Assembly (NCBI GenBank): GCA_011321845.1
Contig: DROQ01000055.1
Coordinates: 17,927 to 81,926, forward strand
Length of the DNA: 64,000 nucleotides
Reading direction: 5' to 3'
Source: Planctomycetota bacterium
Lineage (GTDB): Bacteria > Planctomycetota > UBA1135 > GCA-002748355
Shown in pieces: positions 7,707-16,656 of the stretch. The translations under genes were made by a program, and so were the position numbers. The notes under the pieces are model-generated. The model saw only the letters and a list, made by a program, of their open reading frames with translations, did no database searches and was not told where the DNA came from. Numbering within the stretch: the first letter of the stretch is position 1; each line of letters opens with the position of its first letter.

Positions 7707-9479
7707 TCACAACCGCTCCTTGGGGGGAATGAGGGCGGGATCGGTGGGATAGTGGGCAAGCAGGATGCCGAGCCGCTTGCCTTGGATCTTTTGTTCTCCG
7801 GTGTCCCCTTCGCGGAGAGCCCGGAGGAATTGGTAGAGAACGGTCTGGTAGACCGTTCCCTCGCCCCAGCGAAGATAGAGTCCCAGCCAACCCATGGCCG
7901 CGTCGAGGTCCTTCTCGCGGAGCGCTTTGGAGGCACGGCTGTGCGCCAGTTTTCTCAGGATGGGGAGGGCAGCGATTCCTTCCTGGCCCCGGGCTTCCAC
8001 CAGAAGCCTCCCCCTCGAGGCCTCGTCCAGAAGATAGACGAAGTCCAGGGTTTCGCGGTCCTGTGGCTTCCTGGAGGACCGTTCGTCGGGTCCAGTCCGA
8101 CCCTCGCCTCCATCCCAGCCGGCCATCCGCTCGGGGGCGAGATCCAGCAACATGGAATAAGCCTCTCCCGGGTAGCCAAGGTCCAGGAGGAATTCCGGGT
8201 ATTGGGCCTTCCACTGGGAACGAAGCCTCGGGACGGAGAGTCCGATCCCCAGGCCGAGCAGAACGAAGAGCCCCGCCTGGAGGCGCTTCACCTGGGCCCG
8301 GAAGATCTCCGCCCGCGACGGGTCCTCGTCCAGAGCCTGCAAAAACGCGATGCGCGCCTGAGTGCTCGGATGGCGGAAACCGGCCTTCTCCCCACTCCCC
8401 GGCGCGAGAAACTCACCCTCCTGCAGGCTTTCGATCAGTGGCTCGCTCCCTCCCAGGAAGGCCCGGGCGTTCAAGTCCGCATCGCACTCCATCAGGCGGC
8501 TATAGCGTTTGTAGAGTGGGATCATCAGGACCAGGCAAGCTCCGAAAACCAGGAGCTGGGTGTCTTCATCCGCCAGCCCGAACAGCCAGCTTCCCCCAAA
8601 GGCGAGGAGCCAGGGCGCCAGCAGGAAAAAGGTCAAAAGACGCAGCATGTGATGCTGACGCACATGAGCGATCTCATGGGCGTAGACCCCCAGCACCTGC
8701 CGCGGGCTCAGAAGTTCCAACAAAAGGTCCGTAAACAGAATCAGCCGTGTCCAACGGAAGAAACCTACGACCGCCGCGTTGAACATCCTCCCCCCCGTTC
8801 GGAGAAGGTAGGCTCCCGCCACTCCCGTCCCCGCCCGCTCGTCGATTCGGCGGAAGCCCTCGAGTAGCTCCCTGTCGGAGAGGGGTTTGAGGCCGAGGAT
8901 CCATCGCGTCCAAAGAGGAAGAAGAAGGACCAGGATGGTGATGGACAAACCCAGACCCAGCCCCAGGCCAAAGCTGAACGCGTCCAACACCGCCCGCAGA
9001 TGCGTCTCCATCGCCATCAGGTCGAAGAGCAGGAGCACCAAAAGGAAGAAGGGCAGGACCATCCAGGTGGCCCGCGCCCGGAACCCGCTCCGAACCTTCC
9101 CATAGACCCGGAACTCGCCCAGGAGGAGCAAAAGTTCGAACCAGAGATAGGGGAGCAGGATCAAAAGCTCGGCAAAGGCCTCGGAATTCCCCGCGATGTC
9201 GTAGCGCACATAGGATTCGAGACGAAAAACGGCCCAGACCACATAGCTGAGAGCCCAGGGAAGAAAGGGAAGCAGGACTTCTATAAAACGCGCCGGCCCT
9301 TTGGCCCTCCCGAAATGGCGGAGCAGCACAAGCAGTTCGAAGAGAATCAGGATGGATGCGCCGCTCAGAGCCGCCACCGCGAGAGCCCCCCTCCCCTCCC
9401 CAGGCATCAGAGGCTCGGTCACCCAACCCGCAAGAGCGCGAAGCAGCAGGGCCCCCAGAAACCAAAAAGGAAAGATCAA
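7707..9479 (-). CDS. M48-family integral membrane zinc metalloprotease
   Basis: About 590 residues if translation starts at TTG 9479, whose TTGA overlaps the dapF stop and which has GGGAGGG about 7 bases upstream. A longer frame to ATG 9584 would overlap dapF by 109 bases. The zinc motif HEIAH lies near residue 268 and the third-ligand region MECDADLNA near 330, both typical of the HtpX/Ste24-like M48 family. At least six hydrophobic segments lie before and just after the HEIAH motif. The C-terminal half (about 350-590) is soluble and helical. M48 enzymes cleave membrane or misfolded envelope proteins, with the active site facing the cytoplasm or membrane. It is the last gene of the lipoprotein/RNase-like/dapF operon. 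The substrate is unknown. Confidence 0.85.
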   Translation of the reverse strand: MIFPFWFLGALLLRALAGWVTEPLMPGEGRGALAVAALSGASILILFELLVLLRHFGRAKGPARFIEVLLPFLPWALSYVVWAVFRLESYVRYDIAGNSEAFAELLILLPYLWFELLLLLGEFRVYGKVRSGFRARATWMVLPFFLLVLLLFDLMAMETHLRAVLDAFSFGLGLGLGLSITILVLLLPLWTRWILGLKPLSDRELLEGFRRIDERAGTGVAGAYLLRTGGRMFNAAVVGFFRWTRLILFTDLLLELLSPRQVLGVYAHEIAHVRQHHMLRLLTFFLLAPWLLAFGGSWLFGLADEDTQLLVFGACLVLMIPLYKRYSRLMECDADLNARAFLGGSEPLIESLQEGEFLAPGSGEKAGFRHPSTQARIAFLQALDEDPSRAEIFRAQVKRLQAGLFVLLGLGIGLSVPRLRSQWKAQYPEFLLDLGYPGEAYSMLLDLAPERMAGWDGGEGRTGPDERSSRKPQDRETLDFVYLLDEASRGRLLVEARGQEGIAALPILRKLAHSRASKALREKDLDAAMGWLGLYLRWGEGTVYQTVLYQFLRALREGDTGEQKIQGKRLGILLAHYPTDPALIPPKERL

Positions 9480-10486
9480 GCCGAGCCCTCCCGGGAGGAA
9501 TCCACATCGCCTCCCCGAGCCTCCTCCAAAAGATCCACCCAGACCCGCCCCTCGAAGACCCGCCGCGCTGGCCCTCGCATCCATAGCCCCCCGTCCTCCT
9601 TCCAGCCGATCTGCAGGGTCCCCCCGCGCAGCCGAACAGGGATGGCCTCACCCCTCCCGAAAAAACCCCGGTCCACGGCAGCCACCGCCACCGCGCAGGC
9701 CCCCGAGCCGCAGGCCAGGGTCTCCCCCGAGCCCCTCTCATAAGTCCGCTGTCGGATGCCCCCCTCCTCCACTCGGACGAACTCCACGTTCGCCCGATCG
9801 GGAAAGGCCCGCGCCGACTCCAGACCCGGCCCCCAGCGTTCCAGGTCCAGGTCCGCGGGGTCCTCCTCCAGAAACACCACAAGATGCGGATTGCCCACCG
9901 AGAGAACCGAAGCCTCCCGCCTCTCCCCCTCCAGCTCGAGCGCGACCCGGTAGGGACGATCTCCGCCCCCTCCCAGCACCTCGAGATCCTCACCGGGCAG
10001 GAATGGAATCGCGGCACTCTCGAAGATCGGCTCCCCCATCTCCGCCAGGACCTGCTCGACCCTTCCCTCTCTTCCCTCGAAGCTCAGAGTCTTGACCCCC
10101 GAGTCCGTCCCCACGCGCAGGCCCCGGGAAATCCGATCGGGCTCCCGCTCCGCCAGGTATTTCCCCACACAGCGCAGCGCGTTGCCGCAGAGGCTCCCCA
10201 GGGATCCGTCGGCGTTGTACATCCACATGCGGGCCAGCCCCCCCTCCTCGCCGATCAGGACCAATCCATCCCCTCCCACGCCGAAATGGCGATCGCTCAG
10301 GACCCGGGAGAGCGAGGCTGCCCGAGCCCGGACCTCCCCCGGCGCTTCGACCTCGGCGAGGTCCACGTAGATGTAATCATTGCCCAGGCCCTCCCATTTC
10401 TCGAAGGGCAGCCAGAACCCATCCCCGCCCCGGGACCGCCTCCCCTCGGCAAAACCCTCGCCCGCGCCTTTGGAACTTCCATTCAC
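9476..10486 (-). CDS. dapF: Diaminopimelate epimerase
   Basis: Interconverts LL- and meso-diaminopimelate in lysine and peptidoglycan precursor synthesis in the cytoplasm. From GTG 10486 the protein has 336 residues. Family hallmarks are GLGNDYIYVD (about 33-42), the first catalytic cysteine in SLCGNALRC (C100), GNPHLVVF (about 199) and the second catalytic cysteine in ETLACGSGA (C259). An AAGGG lies 5 bases before the GTG, directly after the stop of the upstream gene. A Gly/Arg-rich N-terminal extension of about 28 residues, and a tail, make it longer than the usual 270-280 residues, so a later start cannot be excluded. Its stop overlaps the M48 protease start. Both catalytic cysteines are present, so it should be active. 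Confidence 0.93.
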   Translation of the reverse strand: MNGSSKGAGEGFAEGRRSRGGDGFWLPFEKWEGLGNDYIYVDLAEVEAPGEVRARAASLSRVLSDRHFGVGGDGLVLIGEEGGLARMWMYNADGSLGSLCGNALRCVGKYLAEREPDRISRGLRVGTDSGVKTLSFEGREGRVEQVLAEMGEPIFESAAIPFLPGEDLEVLGGGGDRPYRVALELEGERREASVLSVGNPHLVVFLEEDPADLDLERWGPGLESARAFPDRANVEFVRVEEGGIRQRTYERGSGETLACGSGACAVAVAAVDRGFFGRGEAIPVRLRGGTLQIGWKEDGGLWMRGPARRVFEGRVWVDLLEEARGGDVDSSREGSA

Positions 10487-10488
10487 GA

Positions 10489-11901
10489 TTACCCTTGTTC
10501 CTCCCACAGGTCGTACCGCTCCCCCTCCACAGGAACGCACACGTCCTTGAACCCCACCGCCAGTAGTTTGTCCCGCAGCGAGTAGGAGGCATCCTTCTCC
10601 CCGTGCACCACAAAGCATTTCCTCACGCTGCCCGCGAGGTGCCGGAGGCTGGAGATCAGCTCCTTGGAATCCGCGTGGGCGGAAAGACCGTTCATGGTCC
10701 GCACCTGGCAACGGACCTGGACCTCCTGGCGAAAGATCCGGACGCGCTTTTCTTTTTCAACGATCCGGCGCCCCAGAGTGTAGGGGGCCATATAGCCAAC
10801 CACCAGGACGCAGTCCTCCCTGCGCGGAAGGGAGCGAAGGAGGTGGTGGAGGATCCTCCCCCCCTCGCACATCCCCGAGGCCGCAATGATGACACAGGGG
10901 TGTTCGATCCGGTTCAGCGCCTTGCTCTCCTCCACCGAGCGCGTGAAATGGATGTCCTTGAAGTGGAAGGGGTCGTGCCCCCCCTTGATCATTTTTTGGA
11001 TGTCGGCGTCCAGGTCCTCGAGATGGTTCGAGACCACTGAGGTTGCGGCCCGCGCCAGGGGGGAATCCACGTAGATCGGAATGTGTTCGATCTTTCCCTC
11101 CCGGATCAACTTGCCGAAGAGGTAGATGAGGTTCTGGGTCCGTCCCACCGCGAAGGCGGGGATCAAGAGCCGCCCCCCGTCCTCCTGCTCCTCCCGGACG
11201 ATCTTGGCCAGGTCCTTCTCCATGGTTTTCTCGTCCGGATGGAGCCTGTTGCCGTAGGTGGACTCGGTGACCAGCACATCCACCGGGGGGAGAGGCTCTG
11301 GGTCCCGGAGGATGGGCATGTCCTTGCGCCCATGGTCCCCCGTGAAAGCAATCTTGAACTCCTCCCCGCCTTCCCTCAGGGTCACCACGACCTGGGCGGA
11401 ACCGATGATGTGTCCCGCGTCGAAGAACTCGACCTCGATCCCTTTTTCCAGCTCGAATTTCTCGTGGTAGTCCCTCGCCTTGAGCCGCTGGATCGCCAGG
11501 GCGCTGTCCTCCCCGGTGTAAAGCGGCAGGATTTCGGGCTCGTTGTTTTTCCGGTGCCGGTTCAAAAAGTCCGCATCCCCCTCCTGGATCCGGGCCGAAT
11601 CCTCGAGGAGCACGGCTGCCAGGTCCTTGGTCCCGGGAGTGCACCAGATCCGGCCCCGATAGCCCTCCCGCACCAGGATGGGGAGTCCCCCCGAGTGGTC
11701 GATGTGCGCGTGGGAGAGCAGAACATGGTCGATCTCCTTGGGATCGAAAGGAAGGTGGAGGTTGGCCTTGCGCGCCTTGTCCCGTTTCCCCTGGACCATT
11801 CCGCAGTCGAAGAGAATCCGCACTCCCTTCCATTCCAGGAGGTGCTTGGAGCCCGTCACGTTGCGGACGGCTCCGAAGAACCGGAAACTAGGGTGGTTCA
11901 C
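10489..11901 (-). CDS. Metallo-beta-lactamase / beta-CASP ribonuclease-like protein
   Basis: 470 residues from GTG 11901, whose GTGA overlaps the stop of the upstream lipoprotein gene. The metal motif HAHIDHSGG (64-72), a later DAGHIIGSA, and TFTGDHG-like FTGDHGRKD mark a metallo-beta-lactamase fold. Beta-CASP features follow: VLVTESTYGNR, PAFAVGRTQ, the ASGMCEGGR segment and the terminal GLSAHADSKEL. This architecture matches bacterial and archaeal CPSF73-like RNA-processing nucleases of the YSH1 class rather than RNase J. The likely role is endo- or exonucleolytic RNA processing in the cytoplasm. All expected metal ligands appear present. It sits between a small lipoprotein and dapF, which gives no hint of a specific RNA target. 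Confidence 0.9.
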   Translation of the reverse strand: MNHPSFRFFGAVRNVTGSKHLLEWKGVRILFDCGMVQGKRDKARKANLHLPFDPKEIDHVLLSHAHIDHSGGLPILVREGYRGRIWCTPGTKDLAAVLLEDSARIQEGDADFLNRHRKNNEPEILPLYTGEDSALAIQRLKARDYHEKFELEKGIEVEFFDAGHIIGSAQVVVTLREGGEEFKIAFTGDHGRKDMPILRDPEPLPPVDVLVTESTYGNRLHPDEKTMEKDLAKIVREEQEDGGRLLIPAFAVGRTQNLIYLFGKLIREGKIEHIPIYVDSPLARAATSVVSNHLEDLDADIQKMIKGGHDPFHFKDIHFTRSVEESKALNRIEHPCVIIAASGMCEGGRILHHLLRSLPRREDCVLVVGYMAPYTLGRRIVEKEKRVRIFRQEVQVRCQVRTMNGLSAHADSKELISSLRHLAGSVRKCFVVHGEKDASYSLRDKLLAVGFKDVCVPVEGERYDLWEEQG

Positions 11902-12188
11902 TTCTCCACCCAGACGCTCTTGGTCCGGATCGTCAGCGGGAAGAAGATCAGATTCAGGATCCCATCCCAGATCGTGTACTCCGTCGTGACCCGGTAGCTC
12001 GTAGCCTCGCCCGCCAGGCGTTCGGGGTCCAGGCCATTGAGTCGGGCCAGACCGAAGAAAAGATACCAGTTACGCCCCCGGACCACCTCCGTACCCGTCG
12101 GGCCCGCCCCCACAGTGTGCACCTGGGTCATGCAACCCGATGAAACCAGGCATAGAATCAGCAGAAGGGTCCAGGAAATTCGTTTCAT
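11898..12188 (-). CDS. Small lipoprotein of unknown function
   Basis: 96 residues starting MKRISWTLLLILCL at ATG 12188; a longer frame reaches 12221 but would put an unlikely basic extension before the signal peptide. The lipobox LVSSGC predicts lipidation of a cysteine near residue 19. The mature part is about 78 residues, with RGRNWYLFFGLARLN and a C-terminal hydrophobic patch (ILNLIFFPLTI). I do not recognise the family; a Bor-like lipoprotein is a distant possibility. The stop overlaps the start of the beta-CASP gene (GTGA). Confidence 0.7.
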   Translation of the reverse strand: MKRISWTLLLILCLVSSGCMTQVHTVGAGPTGTEVVRGRNWYLFFGLARLNGLDPERLAGEATSYRVTTEYTIWDGILNLIFFPLTIRTKSVWVEK

Positions 12189-12325
12189 ACAGCGCCTCCA
12201 AAGGCTCTTGTTCGGGGACAAAGGCTAGCCGGGTTTACCCACAAGATCGAGTCCAAGGCGGGACCCAAGCCGGGAAGCGAAAAATCAGGATGACCAGCGC
12301 CCTCCCTTGGGAATAATAGCTGAGA

Positions 12326-13510
12326 ATGCCACCCAACGTCCTCATCCCCTTGATCCTGGGTTTCAGCCTCCTCCTCGGATGGCTGTTCCTCCACCTTTCC
12401 AAACGACGGGACCAGGAGGGATTCTTTTACGAACGGGCTCCGAGTCTCCCCATCCATCTCCTGGCCGAGCATGACGACGCCTGGATCCGGGGAACCATCC
12501 AGATGGAACACCCCCTCCGCTGTCCCTGGTTCGACTTCCCCTGCTGCTGGTACGCCTACCAAATCGAGGAGAAGACCACGAGGACGGTCACCGACTCGGA
12601 CGGGCACAGCCATACCGAAACCTCCTGGGACACGGTCTTCGAGGAGGAAAAAAGTCGCCCCTTCGACCTCGTCGGCAAGAAGGGCCGCATTCGAGTGAGA
12701 ACCGAGGAATTCGCGATCCAGAGCAGCGTATCCACGGGCTACGACTACGAGGGAGGGGATCTGAGGCACAGTGCGCGCTACCTCCCCACCGCCGCCAAAG
12801 TCAGCGTCCTCGGGGTCAAGCTGGAGGACGGCAGCTTCGGGCAGCTGGGCAGGATCCCGAGTCTGATCACTTTTAAATCGCGAAGCGCCTTCGTCCTGGC
12901 CACCAACCGGGGGGAAACATGGTACCGCTGGCTCGGTTTCTTCTCTCTATTCCTTGGGGGTGGAGGGACCATGGCCTTTTGGACCGGGATGCGGCAAGGC
13001 CATGTCGACTGGCCCCTGTCCCTGGCGGCCGGCCTGGCCCTTCTCGCGCCTTTTTGGATCTGGTCCACCTACAATCGCTTCATCCAGAGACGGCAACAGA
13101 TCGAATCCGCCTGGAGCCAGATCGATGTGGACCTCATGGTGCGCTTTGACCTCATCCCCCAGCTGGTGGCTGTCGTCCAGGGCTACCAGAAGCACGAACG
13201 GGAAACCCTAAAAGCCCTCGGCCGGATCCGTGCGGGGAGCAGCCTCGGGGAGAAAATCGAGGGAGACCGCCTCGCCAGCCGGATCAGCAAGAGCCTCCTG
13301 GCCCTGGACGAGGCCTACCCCGAACTCAAGGCCAACGAGCAATTCCAATCCCTGCACGACAAGCTCGTGGCCCTGGAGGAGAAGCTGGCCACCAGCCGCA
13401 GCCTCTACAACAAGGTCACTCGGGAATGGAACGATCTCTGCCAGGGCTTTCCCACCCTCCTGGTGGCGGCCCTCTTCGGATTCAGGCCGAGGCCCTACTT
13501 CCACAAGTAA
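12326..13510 (+). CDS. GIDE-domain and LemA-domain fusion membrane protein
   Basis: 394 residues. An N-terminal membrane helix (about 5-22) is followed by a region (about 30-190) with GTI, CPWFDFPCCWYAYQIEE and SRPFDLVGKKGRIRV, resembling the GIDE domain of MULAN-type membrane proteins. Two hydrophobic segments at about 200-250 precede a LemA domain that begins WSTYNRFIQRRQQIESAWSQ and runs to the C-terminus. Key LemA features (YN-x-F/L-V, AWSQIDV-x-L-x-RRxDLIP-like MVRFDLIPQLV) are clear. LemA is normally an independent protein with its own N-terminal helix, so the fusion suggests that the two domains work together at the inner membrane. There is no RING domain. It is divergent from the lipoprotein operon and precedes guaB on the same strand, 108 bases away. 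Confidence 0.85.
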   Translation: MPPNVLIPLILGFSLLLGWLFLHLSKRRDQEGFFYERAPSLPIHLLAEHDDAWIRGTIQMEHPLRCPWFDFPCCWYAYQIEEKTTRTVTDSDGHSHTETSWDTVFEEEKSRPFDLVGKKGRIRVRTEEFAIQSSVSTGYDYEGGDLRHSARYLPTAAKVSVLGVKLEDGSFGQLGRIPSLITFKSRSAFVLATNRGETWYRWLGFFSLFLGGGGTMAFWTGMRQGHVDWPLSLAAGLALLAPFWIWSTYNRFIQRRQQIESAWSQIDVDLMVRFDLIPQLVAVVQGYQKHERETLKALGRIRAGSSLGEKIEGDRLASRISKSLLALDEAYPELKANEQFQSLHDKLVALEEKLATSRSLYNKVTREWNDLCQGFPTLLVAALFGFRPRPYFHK

Positions 13511-13539
13511 AGGGGCTTTTCCTACCGCCGGAGGCCCCT
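13511..13539 (+). terminator. Hairpin after the GIDE-LemA gene
   Basis: AGGGGC (13511-13516) can pair with GCCCCT (13534-13539) directly after the stop codon. The loop is 17 bases and no T run follows, so termination is likely weak at best. Confidence 0.3.
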
Positions 13540-13570
13540 CTGGGTTACAATCCCTCGCTTTTCCTTCACA

Positions 13571-13585
13571 CCGGTGCGGCACCGG
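13571..13585 (+). promoter_or_regulatory. Palindrome in the guaB leader
   Basis: CCGGTGC-G-GCACCGG is a perfect 7-base inverted repeat around one base, 33 bases before the guaB ATG. It can form an RNA hairpin (CCGGT/ACCGG with a GCGGC loop) or serve as a dyad operator. A TACAAT hexamer at 13546-13551 could be a -10 element, but I find no good -35. The position between a possible promoter and the start codon fits control of guaBA. There is no resemblance to a purine riboswitch. Confidence 0.4.
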
Positions 13586-13618
13586 AGCAGCAGAATCAGG
13601 GGCTGCAAGGGGAAAGCA

Positions 13619-15079
13619 ATGGATCAAAAAATTCTAGGTGAAGGCCTCACCTTCGACGACGTCCTCGTCGTTCCCCGCAAGACGGAAATTCTTCCTCGAG
13701 AAGTCGATACGAGCACGAAAATCACGAGGGAGATCCGCATGGAGATCCCCCTGGTCTCCGCCGCCATGGACACAGTCACCGAGTCCAAGCTCGCGATCGC
13801 CCTCGCCCAGGAAGGGGGGATCGGCATCATCCACAAAAACCTGAGCCTCGAGGGCCAGATCCAGGAAGTCGACCGGGTCAAGCGTTCGGCCAACGGGGTC
13901 ATCCTGGACCCTGTCACCCTTTCCCCCAGCGCGACCGCGCGAGAGGCCAAGGAGTCCCTCCGGAGACACAAGATCTCCGGCCTCCCGGTGGTGGACGAGG
14001 ACAACAAGGTCCTCGGCATCCTGACCGCCCGGGACCTTCGCTTCCAGACGGGCAGCGATACCAAGGTCATGGACCTCATGACGCGCAAGGTGATCACCGC
14101 CCCTCCCAATACCACCCTCGAGGAGGCCAAGGAGATCCTGCACGACCACAAGGTGGAGAAGCTGGTCCTGGTTGACTCCGAAAACAAGCTCGCCGGGCTC
14201 ATCACGATCAAGGACATCAACTTGACCGAGACCTTCCCCAACGCCTGCCGCGACGGGCGGGGGCGCTTGCGGGTGGGAGCCGCCGTGGGCGTTCAGGATT
14301 ATGAACGCATCGAGCGACTGATCGAGGCGGGGGTCGACCTGGTGGTCGTCGACACCGCCCATGGACACAGCAAGAACGTCCTGGACACGGTCCGGGAGAT
14401 CAAAAAACGGCACGCCCTCCAAGTCGTCGCCGGAAACATCGCGACAGCCGCCGCGGCCAGGGATCTGATCGAGGCGGGCGCGGACGGGATCAAGGTGGGC
14501 ATCGGGCCGGGTTCCATCTGCACGACCCGGATCATCGCGGGCATCGGTGTCCCCCAGCTCACCGCCATCTATGAGTGCGCCCGGGTTGCGGAAAAAGCAG
14601 GCATTCCGGTCATCGCCGACGGGGGCATCCGGCAGAGCGGCGACGCGGTCAAGGCCCTGGTGGGCGGCGCCTCCTGCGTCATGATCGGGAGCCTCTTCGC
14701 GGGGCTGGAGGAATCGCCGGGCGAGCTGATCCACTACCAGGGGAGGACCTTCAAGGCGGTCCGCGGCATGGGCAGCCTGGGGGCCATGATCCAGGGGAGC
14801 AAGGACCGCTACGCCCAGGCCGACGTCAGCGAACGCGACAAACTCGTCCCCGAAGGCGTCGAGGGGATGGTGCCCTACAAGGGCCGCCTCTCCGGCTACG
14901 TCTACCAATTCGTGGGCGGCATCCGCAGCGCTATGGGCTACACCGGGACCAAAACCATCGAGGAGCTGAGGAACAAGGCCCAATTCGTGCGAGTCTCCCC
15001 GGCCGGGCTCAAAGAGTCCCATCCCCACGACATCCAGATCACCAAGGAGGCGCCCAACTACTTCGGCAAGGGGCTCTAG
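13619..15079 (+). CDS. guaB: IMP dehydrogenase
   Basis: Oxidises IMP to XMP with NAD+, the first committed step of GMP synthesis. 486 residues from ATG 13619, preceded by AAGGGGAAAGCA; an in-frame ATG at 13574 has no such site. The TIM barrel opens with [12 protein letters not shown]. Two CBS domains are inserted at about 95-205 ([22 protein letters not shown] and [22 protein letters not shown] regions). The catalytic loop is [11 protein letters not shown] with the nucleophile C301. The flap region contains [11 protein letters not shown]. Length and motifs are standard. guaA follows after 11 bases, so the GMP branch is an operon. Confidence 0.97.
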   Translation: MDQKILGEGLTFDDVLVVPRKTEILPREVDTSTKITREIRMEIPLVSAAMDTVTESKLAIALAQEGGIGIIHKNLSLEGQIQEVDRVKRSANGVILDPVTLSPSATAREAKESLRRHKISGLPVVDEDNKVLGILTARDLRFQTGSDTKVMDLMTRKVITAPPNTTLEEAKEILHDHKVEKLVLVDSENKLAGLITIKDINLTETFPNACRDGRGRLRVGAAVGVQDYERIERLIEAGVDLVVVDTAHGHSKNVLDTVREIKKRHALQVVAGNIATAAAARDLIEAGADGIKVGIGPGSICTTRIIAGIGVPQLTAIYECARVAEKAGIPVIADGGIRQSGDAVKALVGGASCVMIGSLFAGLEESPGELIHYQGRTFKAVRGMGSLGAMIQGSKDRYAQADVSERDKLVPEGVEGMVPYKGRLSGYVYQFVGGIRSAMGYTGTKTIEELRNKAQFVRVSPAGLKESHPHDIQITKEAPNYFGKGL

Positions 15080-15090
15080 GCAGGAAACAG

Positions 15091-16656
15091 ATGGAGACCA
15101 GAAACCACAAGGGAGTGCTGATCGTCGACTTCGGGACCCAGTACTGCCAGCTCATCGCCCGCCGCGTCCGGGAGCAGGGGATCTTTTCGAGGATCACGGT
15201 GCCGGGCAAGGCGCTGGAAGCCCTGGAAGAAGGGAATTACGGGGCCATCATCCTCTCCGGGGGGCCGCAGTCGGTCTACGAGGAGGGCGCCCCTTCTCTG
15301 GACAGGGAAATCCTCGACAAGGGCCTACCCATCCTCGGAATCTGCTACGGCATGCAGTGGACCGTGCAGGCCCTCGGAGGAGTGGTCGCTCCCGCCGCGG
15401 CCAAGGCCGCCCGCGAATATGGACACGCCGAGCTGCGGCTCAGCGAGGCGCCGGGACCGCTCTTCGACGGGGTGGAGAGCCCCACGAGGGTCTGGATGAG
15501 CCACGGAGACCACGTGGAGAGTCTTCCCTCCGGCTTCGCGGTCAGCGGGTCCACCGACACCTGCGAGATCGCGGCGGCCTATCACCAGGCGAACAGGATC
15601 TACTTGCTGCAGTTCCACCCCGAGGTCAGCCACAGCCTGGACGGCCAGGTCATCCTGCGCAACTTTCTCTTCGGGGCGGCGGGTCTGCACGCTGACTGGA
15701 CCCCGGGCTCCATCGTCGAGGAGACAGTGGCCGAGCTGCGGGAGCAGATCGGCGAGGAGGGCGAGGTCATCCTCGGCCTCTCGGGAGGGGTCGACTCCTC
15801 CGTGGCCGCCGTCCTCATCCAAAAGGCCATCGGCCGGCGCCTGCACTGCATCTTCGTCGACAACGGACTGCTCCGGCACGGGGAGCGCGAAGGAGTCGAA
15901 AAGCTCTTCGCGCGCAACTTCGACATGGACCTTCACGTGGTGGACGCGCGCGAGCGCTTCCTCGGCGAGCTGGCGGGCGTTACCGACCCCGAACAAAAGC
16001 GCAAGATCATCGGCCGGGTCTTTGTCGAGGTCTTCGAGAAGGCCAAGCAAAAGCTGCCCAAGGCCCGCTTCCTCGGCCAGGGCACCCTCTACCCCGACGT
16101 CATCGAGTCGGTGGCGGCCCACGGAGGGGCGACCTCGGTCATCAAGTCCCACCACAACGTCGGAGGACTCCCCGAAGAGATGGAGATGGAGCTGGTCGAG
16201 CCCCTGCGCACCCTCTTCAAGGACGAGGTGCGCGCCATCGGGAGGAGCCTGGGCCTTCCACCCGAGGTCATCGACCGGCAGCCCTTCCCAGGGCCCGGGC
16301 TCGCGGTCCGCATCCTCGGGGAGATCACCGAGGAGCGCTGCGAGATCCTGCGCCAGGCCGACCACATCTTCACCTCCGAGGTCGAGGCCGAGGGGCTGCA
16401 CAAGGGGCTCTGGCAGTACTTCGCCGTCCTTCTGCCGGTGCGGAGCGTCGGGGTCATGGGAGACGCGCGCACCTATGAGTTCCCGATCGTCCTCAGGGCG
16501 GTCGAGAGCCAGGACGCCATGACGGCGGACTGGGCGTTTTTACCCCAAGAACTCCTGCGCCGGGTCAGCAACCGCATTATCAACGAAGTACCGCAGGTCA
16601 ACCGCGTAACCCTCGACATCACCAGCAAACCCCCGGGAACCATCGAATGGGAATAA
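15091..16656 (+). CDS. guaA: GMP synthase (glutamine-hydrolysing)
   Basis: Converts XMP to GMP using ATP and glutamine. 521 residues from ATG 15091, with AGGAAA just upstream. The class I glutaminase half has the nucleophile C85 in GICYGMQ and H176/E178 in QFHPEV. The ATP pyrophosphatase half has the PP-loop SGGVDSS at 231-237. The C-terminus (KPPGTIEWE) is the conserved dimerisation end. A longer open frame upstream is out of frame with guaB and is not the start. The last 10 bases overlap the start of the ABC-2 ATPase gene, so the transporter may be co-expressed with guaBA. Confidence 0.97.
   Translation: METRNHKGVLIVDFGTQYCQLIARRVREQGIFSRITVPGKALEALEEGNYGAIILSGGPQSVYEEGAPSLDREILDKGLPILGICYGMQWTVQALGGVVAPAAAKAAREYGHAELRLSEAPGPLFDGVESPTRVWMSHGDHVESLPSGFAVSGSTDTCEIAAAYHQANRIYLLQFHPEVSHSLDGQVILRNFLFGAAGLHADWTPGSIVEETVAELREQIGEEGEVILGLSGGVDSSVAAVLIQKAIGRRLHCIFVDNGLLRHGEREGVEKLFARNFDMDLHVVDARERFLGELAGVTDPEQKRKIIGRVFVEVFEKAKQKLPKARFLGQGTLYPDVIESVAAHGGATSVIKSHHNVGGLPEEMEMELVEPLRTLFKDEVRAIGRSLGLPPEVIDRQPFPGPGLAVRILGEITEERCEILRQADHIFTSEVEAEGLHKGLWQYFAVLLPVRSVGVMGDARTYEFPIVLRAVESQDAMTADWAFLPQELLRRVSNRIINEVPQVNRVTLDITSKPPGTIEWE

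Noticed and set aside
13574..13618. Longer guaB start at 13574
   Set aside because: It adds 15 residues not found in the family, covers the palindrome and lacks a ribosome-binding site; the ATG at 13619 has one.
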